Part shown: positions 15,864 through 22,998 of the stretch, one piece after another
Layout of the letters: each line of letters opens with the position of its first letter
How positions within the stretch are numbered: the first letter of the stretch is position 1
Assembly: GCF_008704555.1 (NCBI RefSeq)
Contig: NZ_CP023702.1
Coordinates: 3,472,001 to 3,536,000, forward strand
Direction of reading: 5' to 3'
From: Streptomyces nitrosporeus
GTDB lineage: Bacteria; Actinomycetota; Actinomycetes; Streptomycetales; Streptomycetaceae
DNA: 64,000 nucleotides
Made by a program: the position numbers and the translations under genes
The notes under the pieces: generated by a model
Told to the model about the DNA's origin: nothing
Databases searched by the model: none
Seen by the model: only the letters and a program-made list of their open reading frames with translations

Positions 15864-16391
15864 ATGCTTCAGGGCGTGTCCACCGAAGACGACCGCACCG
15901 ACGCCACCGTCACCCTGCACGTCAGCATGCGCGACCTACGGCCCGAGGACCTGCCGGCGTGCACCTGGTCCGGCTCGGCCACCCATCTGCACCACGTGGA
16001 GCGGGAACTGGCACGCGCCGCGGCGGGCGAGGTGGACTACCTGGCCGTATGCACCCCCGCGGGTCTGCCGGTGGCGATCGGCGGCGTCGACTACCGGGCC
16101 TGTGAGGGGGCCGGGACCCTGTGGCAGCTCGCCGTACTCCCCGCCCTGCAGTCCTGCGGCCTGGGGACGCTGCTCGTCCGAGCCGCCGAACAGCGGATCC
16201 GGGACCGTGGACTGCACCGGGCCGAACTCGGCGTGGAGGAGGACAACCCCCGGGCCCGCGCCCTGTACGAGCGCCTGGGCTACGCCGCTTACGGCCGTGC
16301 GCCGGACGCCTGGGACGAGGAAGGGCCCGACGGGACGATCCGCCGCCACGAGACGATGTGCGTACTCATGCGGAAGAACCTGACAGCCTGA
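15864..16391 (+). CDS. GNAT-family N-acetyltransferase
   Basis: The 175-aa product has the GNAT core: LRPEDLPACTW (strand 1), VDYLAVCTPAGLPVAIGGVDYR (strands 2-3), LWQLAVLPALQSCGLGTLLVRAAEQRIRDRG (the acetyl-CoA motif A, here QSCGLG for Q/RxxGxG) and VEEDNPRARALYERLGYAAYGR (motif B). It moves acetyl from acetyl-CoA to an amine; the acceptor is unknown. GTG 15876 is an alternative start. Confidence 0.85.
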   Translation: MLQGVSTEDDRTDATVTLHVSMRDLRPEDLPACTWSGSATHLHHVERELARAAAGEVDYLAVCTPAGLPVAIGGVDYRACEGAGTLWQLAVLPALQSCGLGTLLVRAAEQRIRDRGLHRAELGVEEDNPRARALYERLGYAAYGRAPDAWDEEGPDGTIRRHETMCVLMRKNLTA

Positions 16392-16494
16392 CCCGGCCCG
16401 GTCCGGACCAGGTGCTGCTCCCGTCACTGCCCTGCCCCTGTTTCTGCTCCCGGCCCCGGTGAACGCGCGGTCAGGTGGAAGAGGTCCGCGAACC

Positions 16495-16534
16495 GTTTCC
16501 GCTCATCGGTTCTGCTCATCAGTTCTGCTCATCG
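16495..16534. repeat. 13/14-nt tandem repeat before the thioredoxin-fold gene
   Basis: Three copies of a unit like GTTCTGCTCATCG occupy 16495-16508, 16509-16521 and 16522-16534, just upstream of the -10 box. Confidence 0.7.
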
Positions 16535-16535
16535 G

Positions 16536-16541
16536 TAGCCT
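16536..16541 (+). promoter_or_regulatory. -10 element of a leaderless gene
   Basis: TAGCCT ends 8 nt before the first of two ATGs (16550 and 16553). No Shine-Dalgarno sequence is present. Confidence 0.45.
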
Positions 16542-16549
16542 GCGTCCTC

Positions 16550-16981
16550 ATGATGCGCCCCTGGATCCTGCCCGTGCTGTTCACGCTTTCCGGCTCACTC
16601 GTCGCTGCCGGCCTGATCGCCCGGGGTGAACCTGGTGAAGCCGTGGCGCTCCTGCTGCTGTTCGTGCTGCTCGCCGGTGTGAACTCGCCGCTGGTCTTCC
16701 CCAGGCCGACCGGTGCGCTGGAGGCACAGCGCCGCAGTGCGGTGGACGGCAGACCGGTCGTCTACTGGCGGCCGGGCTGCGTCTACTGTCTGCGGCTGCG
16801 TACCCGGCTGGGCCGCGACGCCCGCCGGCTCCACTGGGTCGACATCTGGCGCGACCCGGCCGGGGCCGCAGCGGTGAGGGCGGCCAACGACGGCAACGAG
16901 ACCGTGCCGACCGTCGTCGTGGCGGGCCGACCGCACACCAACCCCGATCCCGAGTGGGTGCGCGGGCAGCTTCTCCCGTAA
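16550..16981 (+). CDS. Membrane-anchored glutaredoxin/mycoredoxin-like protein
   Basis: The 143-aa product has two hydrophobic helices (about 5-24 and 30-50) followed by a thioredoxin-fold domain (about 70-143). VVYWRPGCVYCLRLRTRL carries a CxxC active site (CVYC), and NETVPTVVVAG holds the cis-proline of glutaredoxins. Soluble mycoredoxin reduces mycothiol mixed disulfides with CGYC or CPYC. CVYC and the membrane anchor make this a variant, probably with its domain facing the cytoplasm. It fits an organism that makes mycothiol. Confidence 0.85.
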   Translation: MMRPWILPVLFTLSGSLVAAGLIARGEPGEAVALLLLFVLLAGVNSPLVFPRPTGALEAQRRSAVDGRPVVYWRPGCVYCLRLRTRLGRDARRLHWVDIWRDPAGAAAVRAANDGNETVPTVVVAGRPHTNPDPEWVRGQLLP

Positions 16982-16983
16982 CG

Positions 16984-17006
16984 GGGCGGCCGATACGGCA
17001 CCGCCC
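16984..17006 (+). terminator. Weak hairpin after the thioredoxin-fold gene
   Basis: GGGCGG and CCGCCC form a 6-bp stem with an 11-nt loop, right after the stop codon. Confidence 0.35.
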
Positions 17007-17172
17007 GCAGCCCTCGCAGACAGTCACCGGCGCGGCACCGTCCGGACCTCCGCCTGTACCGGCGACGCGGACGGAAACCGGAAACACAGGCTCGGCAGAA
17101 CCGCATGCGCTTGTTCCCCCGGCCGGTTCGCGACCGCTACGGCCGGACGGCCACCGCGTCGATTCCCGACGC

Positions 17173-17559
17173 TCACAACTTACGGGCCAAGAGCTCCATT
17201 TCGGGCAGCGTCCCTGAGTGTGCCCCGCTCACCACCTCACGCAGGACGGACCTGACCTCGGTCAGGCCGAGCCCGAGCCCGGCCCGCAGAACGCGCATGA
17301 CCGCGACGCCACCCGCCGACGGGTCCACCCGGAGTCGTGCCGCTCCATGGGCGAGGAGCAGCTTCTCCCTCCACTCGGAAGGCAGGTCGCCGCCGCACGC
17401 GGCCACCGCGAACCCGCAGGCTGAGCACGTGGTCTCCGTGTCCCAGCGCAAGGAGCCGTCCACCAGGGCCTGGACGCCCCGGCACTCCGACTCCGCACCG
17501 CACTCCTGGCACCCGGCCGAGTACCCGACCGATTCGAAAACCACCTGCTCCGTCCCCAC
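17173..17559 (-). CDS. Zinc-ribbon protein with L7/L12-like C-terminus
   Basis: The 128-aa product has two CxxC pairs, CQEC (17-20) and CSAC (45-48), which would form a zinc ribbon. Its C-terminal block (about 86-128) reads VAVMRVLRAGLGLGLTEVRS and ends GTLPEMELLARKL. That resembles the ribosomal L7/L12 C-terminal domain (IKVVRE-GLGLKEAK ... AEALKKKL). I do not know a named family. The start GTG 17559 is supported by a TACCCT -10 box seven nt upstream. A role at the ribosome or with a GTPase is only an inference. Confidence 0.7.
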   Translation of the reverse strand: MGTEQVVFESVGYSAGCQECGAESECRGVQALVDGSLRWDTETTCSACGFAVAACGGDLPSEWREKLLLAHGAARLRVDPSAGGVAVMRVLRAGLGLGLTEVRSVLREVVSGAHSGTLPEMELLARKL

Positions 17560-17566
17560 CGGCCCA

Positions 17567-17572
17567 AGGGTA
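17567..17572 (-). promoter_or_regulatory. -10 element of leaderless zinc-ribbon gene
   Basis: TACCCT on the minus strand ends 7 nt before GTG 17559. Confidence 0.5.
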
Positions 17573-17728
17573 GGAGACCGGACCGACGGCGAGCCGGGCG
17601 AAGAGCGAGGCGTATCCCACCGATAAGGCAGGAGGTGTCCGCTGGATGGCTGAGGGACCCTCTCGCCACCGGTACGAGGACCCCACGCACCCTGCGGAAG
17701 CCATGGCCCTGCCGGATGCCGGACATCC

Positions 17729-18391
17729 TCAGCCCTGCCGCCACACGAGCGTGTAACGCCAGAACAGCCGCCGCCGCATCCGTGCACCGGGGAGAACCGC
17801 CCGGGCCTCACGGACGATGTCGTCGTAGGACATGTCCTCCGGGCGGGTGGGGGCCGTCATGGAGACGGGCCGGGGCGAGCGGCGGCCCTTGTTCTTCAGC
17901 CAGCCCACAGCCGCGTTGGCCGGTACGGCGACGGCTCCGAGGAAGTGGTCCACAGGGGTCCTGGGACGTGCCAGGCCGACGATCACCAGGGTCCCGCCCG
18001 GCGCCAGATGGCGGCGGAAGCGGGTGAGCGACGAGGTGAACGGCAGGTGGTGGACCGTGGCGACGCAGGTGATGACGTCGTAGGTCTCGTCCGGGAAATC
18101 CGCTGTGGCGTCCGCCACGGTGAAGGTCACCGGAAGTCCGGCCGGGGTCAGCTCCCGGGCCCGCGCGGTGATCACCGGATCGGCGTCGATCCCCTTCACC
18201 GCCGCGGCGCGGCCGGCCAGCAGCCTGGCGAGGTCACCGCTGCCCGAGCCCACGTCCAGGGCCCGGCCGAAGCGCCTCGGCAGCTGCCGCAGTATCCACC
18301 GGTGGTAGTGGGCGTTGTGATCCCAGGGGTAGGCGGAGTTGAACCGCTCCAGCGCCCGCAGGGCACGGGAAGTCAGGATCCCCATCCGCAC
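17729..18391 (-). CDS. Class I SAM-dependent methyltransferase
   Basis: The 220-aa product has a clear Methyltransf_11/25 core: RALDVGSGSGDLARLLAGR (about 43-61, SAM-binding motif I), VKGIDADPVITARAREL (acidic loop), FTVADATADFPDETYDVITCVATVHHLPF (motifs II and IV) and LAPGGTLVIVGLARP (motif VI). The C-terminal part with VGWLKNKGRRSPRP and RRRLFWRYTLVWRQG suggests a small-molecule or lipid acceptor. GTG 18391 is nine nt after GGAGG; ATG 18385 is the alternative. The substrate is unknown. Confidence 0.88.
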   Translation of the reverse strand: MRMGILTSRALRALERFNSAYPWDHNAHYHRWILRQLPRRFGRALDVGSGSGDLARLLAGRAAAVKGIDADPVITARARELTPAGLPVTFTVADATADFPDETYDVITCVATVHHLPFTSSLTRFRRHLAPGGTLVIVGLARPRTPVDHFLGAVAVPANAAVGWLKNKGRRSPRPVSMTAPTRPEDMSYDDIVREARAVLPGARMRRRLFWRYTLVWRQG

Positions 18392-18532
18392 AGTCCACCA
18401 CCTCCGCCCCCGGCGGGACTTGTCGCACCGAAGGCCGGGACTCCAGCATGCGGGCCCGCCTCCCACGCCCACCGCCGCGCGGCCTCACCGCCCACTGGAC
18501 GGCAGGGCCGCTTCCGTCGGCCTGTACCCCGG

Positions 18533-18742
18533 TCAGACGGTGCTGAAGTCACCGGCCTTGACGCCCTCGACGAAGGAGACGAACGCCGGAACCGGGACCT
18601 CCATGACCGGGCCGTTCGGGTTCTTGGAATCGCGGACGGGAACAAGGCCATGCGAGGTGATGAGGTTCGCGGCGACCTCGATGCACTGGCCGCCGTTGCC
18701 GCTGTAGGAGGACGTGAACCAACGGGGGGATGCAGTCGTCAC
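18533..18742 (-). CDS. DUF397 domain-containing protein
   Basis: The 69-aa product matches DUF397: WFTSSYSGNGGQCIEVAANL (about 8-27), VPVRDSKNPNGPVMEVP and FVSFVEGVKAGDF. In Streptomyces such proteins are encoded next to DUF5753 helix-turn-helix regulators (whiJ/abaA-type loci) and are thought to be their small partners, influencing development and antibiotic production. Its GTG overlaps the stop of the regulator gene by 4 nt, so translation is probably coupled. Confidence 0.92.
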   Translation of the reverse strand: MTTASPRWFTSSYSGNGGQCIEVAANLITSHGLVPVRDSKNPNGPVMEVPVPAFVSFVEGVKAGDFSTV

Positions 18743-19578
18743 GAGTTGCCCTTTCGTAGCTCTTGGACCATGGCAACGGATGCCGCCTGGGATAGCGATT
18801 CAGCCTGAAGTTGATGGTAGGCCGCCAATATGGGCACCACGAAAGCACTTTCACGTTCCAGGTGGCCCTGCTGGGAGGACTCCGCGTACGACATGAGAGA
18901 GCGGTCGGACAGGGTGAGGATGGTGACAGGCAAGCTGAAGGGCCTACGCTCGCCCATCGAGAACGGCGCGATCTGTAGAACTGTGTGAGGGCGCTCGGCG
19001 AACTCGATGAGCCGCGCGAACTGCTCGTCCATGACTGCGGGGGACCCCATCGGTCTGCGAACGCAGCTCTCGTCGAGTACCGCGATGATCAGAGGAGACG
19101 GTGACTTCAGGAGAGCCGCCTGTCTCTTGGCCACCAACTCAACCCGCTCGTCAGCCTGTTCTTGAGTGATCGCCTCTCTCCGGACCGCATCGGCTTCCAG
19201 CGTTGCCGCATAGTCAGGTGTCTGCAGGAGGCCAGGGATGACACCTACTTCGTACAGGCGGATCTCCACCGCCCGGCTTTCATGTCCCACGTACTCCGGG
19301 AAGCCCTCCAGAAGCACCCCGTGCCGCATCTCGCGCCATTCGCGCTCGAAGGACTCAGGCGTCCCGGCGGTACCGATGGCCTGGTCGAGCTCACGCGAGA
19401 AACGAAGAGTCGGCGGTTTCCTACAGGTTTCCACGGCCGAAACGTGTTGGCTGGAATACGTCAACTTTCCCGCCAAGTCCTCCTGGCTCCACCCAAAGCC
19501 TTCCCGGACCTGCCGGATACGGGCCCCGTACGCCGCCCTCGGACTCGACGCCGGGTTCAACTCCTTGCGATTGACCAC
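18739..19578 (-). CDS. Helix-turn-helix regulator with DUF5753 domain
   Basis: The 279-aa product has an XRE helix-turn-helix at about 14-70 (YGARIRQVREGFGWSQEDLAGKLTYSSQHVSAVET) and a DUF5753 domain at about 95-275 (RAVEIRLYEVGVIPGLLQTPDYAATL, RQAALL, VLDESCVRRPMGSPAVMDEQFARLIE, VLQIAPFSMGERRPFSLPVTILTL). This is the WhiJ/Scr1-like class paired with DUF397. Base composition looks lower in GC than neighbouring genes, which fits lateral spread. The GTG at 19578 follows GAAGGAAGG at a distance. A third small gene is divergent at 19682. Confidence 0.9.
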   Translation of the reverse strand: MVNRKELNPASSPRAAYGARIRQVREGFGWSQEDLAGKLTYSSQHVSAVETCRKPPTLRFSRELDQAIGTAGTPESFEREWREMRHGVLLEGFPEYVGHESRAVEIRLYEVGVIPGLLQTPDYAATLEADAVRREAITQEQADERVELVAKRQAALLKSPSPLIIAVLDESCVRRPMGSPAVMDEQFARLIEFAERPHTVLQIAPFSMGERRPFSLPVTILTLSDRSLMSYAESSQQGHLERESAFVVPILAAYHQLQAESLSQAASVAMVQELRKGNS

Positions 19579-19681
19579 GAAACCAGCTGCCTTCCTTCGG
19601 TTTCAGCTAGTTGAAGAGGTCTCGACTCTAGGCCACGCTGAACCCCCTCAGTAGCGGAATGACTACGGAGAGGAGCTGTCC

Positions 19682-19942
19682 GTGCTCTCTGAGAACGGTG
19701 CCTCGAACTGGCGGGAGCCCCCGCCCCTTCCGGCCCTCGGCACGCTCGTCGTGGACACCGGGAACGATGACCGGGTGGGTGAGTTCCGAGGGACCGCAGG
19801 CCCCTACTGGTCGTTGCGGCCCGTCCGTGGCGGGCCCGAGTGGGGGGCCGAGCCTGCTCTCGTACGCCCGGTCGACGCGGCGGAGCGGATGCGCGCGGAG
19901 ACCGCTCGGGCGAATGCCCGGAGCCGCGGGGAACTGCTCTGA
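19682..19942 (+). CDS. Small hypothetical protein divergent from the DUF5753 regulator
   Basis: The 86-aa product reads SNWREPPPLPALGTLVVDTG, then RVGEFRGTAGPYWSLRPVRGGPEW and a helical Arg/Ala end. Proteins of this pattern are often found beside DUF5753/DUF397 pairs in Streptomyces. AGGAG lies about 7 nt before the GTG. The function is unknown; it is a candidate third partner of the locus. Confidence 0.75.
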   Translation: MLSENGASNWREPPPLPALGTLVVDTGNDDRVGEFRGTAGPYWSLRPVRGGPEWGAEPALVRPVDAAERMRAETARANARSRGELL

Positions 19943-20106
19943 GGTCCCGTCTCCGTCCCAGCCCCCGCGCAGATCACCCTCTTGCGGCACCGAGGGGTTG
20001 ACGGCTCCTGGGCGTCACCCCCATCCCAGCGCCAATCCTCCGCCCCTGCCCCGCGTTTCTCCGCCGGCCGGCACCGGCCGGGCCCTCCCCGAGAAGAGCC
20101 GCCGCC

Positions 20107-20493
20107 ATGGACCAGTGCACCGCCATGACCTTGATCAGCCCTCCCGCCCATCTGGCGGATCTGCTCGCGAACGCCGAACCGGCGCACGTCCTCTGCGAGC
20201 TCGGCGAAGGCCATGAGGGCGACCACGCCCAGATGCTGTGGGACGACGACACGAACGACCTGGCCGCCTGGGCCCGGTGGAACGAACGCCGTGTCCGGCT
20301 CGTGCCCCGGCCGTGGTGCCCGGAGAACGCGTCTTCCGGTGAGGAGGAGGTGTGCGGGCTGTTCGCGGGCCATCCCTCCGGGCATTCGTGGGAGGTCACC
20401 GACCCGACCAGGGAAGCGCTGTGCCACGCGTTGGCCATGAAGCACCCGGATCTGTTCCCGGAGTGCACCGGGCCCGAGGACCGGGCGGGCTGA
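20107..20493 (+). CDS. Hypothetical protein with cysteine pairs
   Basis: The 128-aa soluble protein carries repeated C...H motifs: HVLCELGEGHEGDHAQMLW (about 28-46), CGLFAGHPSGHSWEV (about 83-97) and CHALAMKHPDLFPECTG. The spacing of Cys and His suggests metal binding in two similar modules (CxL..GHxGxH). I do not recognise a family. GAGAAGAG precedes the ATG. The perfect terminator at 20633-20672 follows. Confidence 0.7.
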   Translation: MDQCTAMTLISPPAHLADLLANAEPAHVLCELGEGHEGDHAQMLWDDDTNDLAAWARWNERRVRLVPRPWCPENASSGEEEVCGLFAGHPSGHSWEVTDPTREALCHALAMKHPDLFPECTGPEDRAG

Positions 20494-20532
20494 GATCCGC
20501 CGTGGAAGCCTCAGGCTCCGCCCCGAAGAGGG

Positions 20533-20622
20533 CTTGCCCCGATAAGGGCTTGCCCGGGAGAGGACTTGCCCGGAGAGAGCTCGCCCCGGGAGCCACTTGC
20601 CCCGGGCCGGAGCCACTTGTCC
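20533..20622. repeat. CTTGCCC repeat with ~16-bp period
   Basis: CTTGCCC or a one-base variant starts at 20533, 20549, 20565, 20580, 20596 and 20616. The units lie between the preceding stop codon and the terminator. Confidence 0.7.
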
Positions 20623-20632
20623 CAGGCCGGGT

Positions 20633-20672
20633 GCCCGCGGGGGCGCGGTGTCAGGTCCGCGCCCCCGCGGGC
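20633..20672. terminator. 16-bp perfect stem, bidirectional terminator
   Basis: GCCCGCGGGGGCGCGG and its exact complement are separated by TGTCAGGT. The stem lies between convergent genes and can serve both. Confidence 0.8.
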
Positions 20673-20688
20673 GGTCAGGGGGCCGCTG

Positions 20689-21240
20689 TCACGGCGTGGC
20701 GGCCGTGATGCGGTGGACCGCCCGGCTGGTGAGATCACGGCCGTGGGGCGCTCCGTTATCGAGGGCGCGGTGCAGGGTGAGGCCCTCGATGAGCGCGTCG
20801 AGCTGGCGGGCGGTGTCCGGGTCGAAGTACCGCTCCAGCAGATGCCTGCTGCGGCGCATCCACGTCTGGGTGAGTTCCTGGTACTCGGGCCGGCGGGCGG
20901 CGAGGGTGTACAGCTCCTGGGTCAGGACCAGGTCGCGGCGGGGCCCTTCGGACAGGGTGTGGACGAGGTCGGTGACGGCCTCACGCGCCTCTTCGGGGCT
21001 CCCCACCGGCTCCAGGTACTCCTCGAACACGGCCACGATATGGTCGGCGAACCGTGTGAAGGCCTGCCGCAACAGGTCGTCGATGCCTTCGAAGTGGTAC
21101 GTCATCGAACCGAGGGGTACGGAGGCGCGGGCGGCGATCTTGCGGTGGGAGACCCCCGCGACGCCCTCCTCGGCGATGTGGTCCAGCGTCGCCGCGAGGA
21201 TGCGCTCGCGGCGCTGCGGATCCGCGTGCCCGGTGGCCAT
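20689..21240 (-). CDS. TetR-family regulator
   Basis: The 183-aa product has the TetR helix-turn-helix at about 10-55 (RERILAATLDHIAEEGVAGVSHRKIAARASVPLGSMTYHFEGIDDLLRQAF) and a C-terminal domain like TetR_C of the YcdC/BetI type. It follows the acetyltransferase gene by only 6 nt on the same strand, so the two form an operon. The dyad at 21850-21867 before that operon is its probable operator. Confidence 0.9.
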   Translation of the reverse strand: MATGHADPQRRERILAATLDHIAEEGVAGVSHRKIAARASVPLGSMTYHFEGIDDLLRQAFTRFADHIVAVFEEYLEPVGSPEEAREAVTDLVHTLSEGPRRDLVLTQELYTLAARRPEYQELTQTWMRRSRHLLERYFDPDTARQLDALIEGLTLHRALDNGAPHGRDLTSRAVHRITAATP

Positions 21241-21246
21241 CGCCCC

Positions 21247-21828
21247 TCAGAGGCTGCGGATCGGGCGGGCCGGATTGCCCACGGCGACGACACCGGCGGG
21301 CACGTCCTTGGTGACCACCGAACCGGCGCCGATCACGCTGTTGTCCCCGATCGTCACGCCGGGGCAGACGATGACACCGCCGCCGAGCCAGACGTTGTTC
21401 CCGATCACGATGGGGCTCGCCGCCTCCAGCTTGTCGCGCCGGGGCTGCGGCTCCAGGGGGTGCGTCGGGGTGAGGAGCTGGACGTTCGGGCCGATCTGGC
21501 AGTCCTCGCCGATGGTGATCGCGGCGACGTCCAGCGCGGTGAGGTTGTAGTTGACGAAGGTGCGGGCCCCGATGGTGATGTTGCTGCCGTAGTCGACGTA
21601 CAGCGGCGGCCGTACGTGCACCTCGTCGGCGACCGAGCCGAGGAGTTCGGCGAGCACCCCGGCGGCGGAGCGCGCGTCCTCGGTGTAAGCGGCCTGGTAC
21701 CGCGCGGCCAGACGCACCGCCCGCTGCTGGCGGGCTTCGATCTCCGGGTCGTCGGCGATGTAGAGGTCCCCGGCCGCCATGCGTTCGAGGTTGGTACGCG
21801 GGTCTCCCGCGAAGTAGTCCGTCGGCAT
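21247..21828 (-). CDS. Maltose/galactoside O-acetyltransferase-type enzyme
   Basis: The 193-aa product is a left-handed beta-helix acetyltransferase (Maa/LacA/NodL type) moving acetyl from acetyl-CoA to a sugar. An N-terminal Mac domain (NLERMAAGDLYIADDPEI, about 13-30) is followed by hexapeptide repeats. The catalytic His is in LLTPTHPLEP, and NNVWLGGGVIVCPGVTIGDNSVIGAGSVVTKDVP is the acetyl-CoA-binding coil. The native acceptor is usually uncertain and the role may be detoxification. A TAGAGT -10 box seven nt before the ATG predicts a leaderless operon with the downstream tetR. Confidence 0.92.
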   Translation of the reverse strand: MPTDYFAGDPRTNLERMAAGDLYIADDPEIEARQQRAVRLAARYQAAYTEDARSAAGVLAELLGSVADEVHVRPPLYVDYGSNITIGARTFVNYNLTALDVAAITIGEDCQIGPNVQLLTPTHPLEPQPRRDKLEAASPIVIGNNVWLGGGVIVCPGVTIGDNSVIGAGSVVTKDVPAGVVAVGNPARPIRSL

Positions 21829-21835
21829 GCGTCCG

Positions 21836-21841
21836 ACTCTA
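21836..21841 (-). promoter_or_regulatory. -10 element of leaderless acetyltransferase-tetR operon
   Basis: TAGAGT on the minus strand ends 7 nt before ATG 21828. Confidence 0.5.
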
Positions 21842-21849
21842 CCCCCTGA

Positions 21850-21867
21850 AGTGTACGAACGTACGCT
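21850..21867. promoter_or_regulatory. Candidate TetR operator
   Basis: AGTGTACG-AA-CGTACGCT is an 18-bp dyad with one mismatch, placed 9-26 bp upstream of the -10 box. A repressor bound here would block the promoter. Confidence 0.6.
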
Positions 21868-21976
21868 CCAATCCGGGAGCCGTTCCCCGGGCCGCCTCCG
21901 CCCGGTCGGCGGGGCGTCGCCGGACAGGTTCCGGCAAGACTCCGGCCGGGGTCTGTCCGGCCGGACCCTGCCCCCG

Positions 21977-21982
21977 TACAGT
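21977..21982 (+). promoter_or_regulatory. -10 element of a leaderless gene
   Basis: TACAGT ends 7 nt before ATG 21990. Confidence 0.5.
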
Positions 21983-21989
21983 CCGGTGC

Positions 21990-22328
21990 ATGGGTGACGC
22001 GCTGCCGCTGCTGGTGCTCGTGGGCGCGCTCGGCGCGGTCATGGGCCTCTTCACCTGGCTGGCCGTCCATGTCCGCCGCCGCGGCTCGGCGGGGGCGGGG
22101 GTCACCGCGGCCCTGGCGGCGTACGACGAGGCATTCCGGGTCACCGCGCACGAGGCGCACCACGAGATCCAGGCCCAGGCGGACCGCCGGGCCCCGCTGA
22201 CCTCACCCGACGGCCTCCGGGAACGGAGGCGCGAGGTGCCCGGCCGCCGGCCGGGCGGACGGCAGCGGGTCCGGCGGCCGGCGCGTGGGCCATGGAGGAG
22301 CCTCCGGCGGCTGCGGCGCGCGCGTTGA
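21990..22328 (+). CDS. Small single-pass membrane protein
   Basis: The 112-aa product has one N-terminal transmembrane helix (about 4-27, LPLLVLVGALGAVMGLFTWLAVHV). A short cytoplasmic helix follows (YDEAFRVTAHEAHHEIQAQADRR), then a very Arg-rich tail. It looks like a conserved Streptomyces hypothetical of unknown role. The last 35 residues are compositionally biased, and the frame may be extended by GC-rich DNA. Confidence 0.65.
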   Translation: MGDALPLLVLVGALGAVMGLFTWLAVHVRRRGSAGAGVTAALAAYDEAFRVTAHEAHHEIQAQADRRAPLTSPDGLRERRREVPGRRPGGRQRVRRPARGPWRSLRRLRRAR

Positions 22329-22342
22329 CGGGCAAAAGGGAC

Positions 22343-22387
22343 GGGCGGGAGGGCCGGGCGGAGGTGGGGCGGGAGGGGGCGGCGGGG
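22343..22387 (+). other. Two adjacent G-quadruplex-type motifs
   Basis: GGGCGGGAGGGCCGGG at 22343-22358 has four G-tracts with 1-2 nt loops. A second set of G-tracts occupies 22366-22387. Both are on the + strand in the gap before the zinc-ribbon gene. Confidence 0.5.
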
Positions 22388-22451
22388 CAGACGGACGGGC
22401 CGGGAAGGCGGACAGGACGGACGGGCCGGGGCAGACGGACGGGCCGGGAAG
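22384..22451. repeat. 24-nt direct repeat, G-rich
   Basis: Identical 24-nt units occupy 22384-22407 and 22428-22451, starting GGGGCAGACGG. Confidence 0.8.
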
Positions 22452-22481
22452 AAATCACTCGATCGGGTGTGGGGCTCTCGC

Positions 22482-22487
22482 TAACCT
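22482..22487 (+). promoter_or_regulatory. -10 element of a leaderless gene
   Basis: TAACCT ends 7 nt before ATG 22495. Confidence 0.5.
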
Positions 22488-22494
22488 GCCGTAC

Positions 22495-22833
22495 ATGCCT
22501 GCCGGTAAAACCTCGTACGTCTGCCTGCCGTGCCGCGCTTCGTACAAGAAGGCGTACGACAGCGATCCGCGCCGTCCGGACCACGTCTGCCCGCGATGCG
22601 CGGGGGCGCTGATCCACGTCGGCTCGGCCTTCGCGACGCCTCGACGGCGGGACACGGCCGCGTGGCGCACCCTTTCCGTCCTGCTGCACGCGGGGATCCG
22701 TTTCCACAAGAGCTGCTGCGGCGGCCCCGGTTACCGGCCCCGCTCGCTGCGCGAGGTGAAGGAGCGGATGGCGTACGCCGAGGCCACCGGGGAGCCGTTC
22801 GCGCGGGCGCTGCTGCGTGGCGAGGTGCCGTAA
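22495..22833 (+). CDS. Zinc-ribbon hypothetical protein
   Basis: The 112-aa product begins with a four-cysteine ribbon, CLPC (about 10-13) and CPRC (about 32-35). A basic helical part follows with CCGGPGYRPRSLREVKERM. It may bind nucleic acid, but no family name can be given with certainty. The -10 box at 22482 sets the start. Confidence 0.75.
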   Translation: MPAGKTSYVCLPCRASYKKAYDSDPRRPDHVCPRCAGALIHVGSAFATPRRRDTAAWRTLSVLLHAGIRFHKSCCGGPGYRPRSLREVKERMAYAEATGEPFARALLRGEVP

Positions 22834-22998
22834 CCGCCGGAAACCGGCCGCCCGGTGCGGGAAGGCGCGGCCGGCGGGCACGACGGCGGTGTCCTCCGCC
22901 GGCCCGTGTCCGCGCGGCACCGCCTTCGTCCGGTCCTCCCGGACCCGCACCCCGTACCGCCCGGACACCACCGAGGGACAAGACCGAGGGACGAGCCC

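Noticed and set aside
20533..20622. CRISPR-like array
   Set aside because: Units are only 7 bp with about 9-bp gaps, far too short for a CRISPR array, and no cas genes are near.
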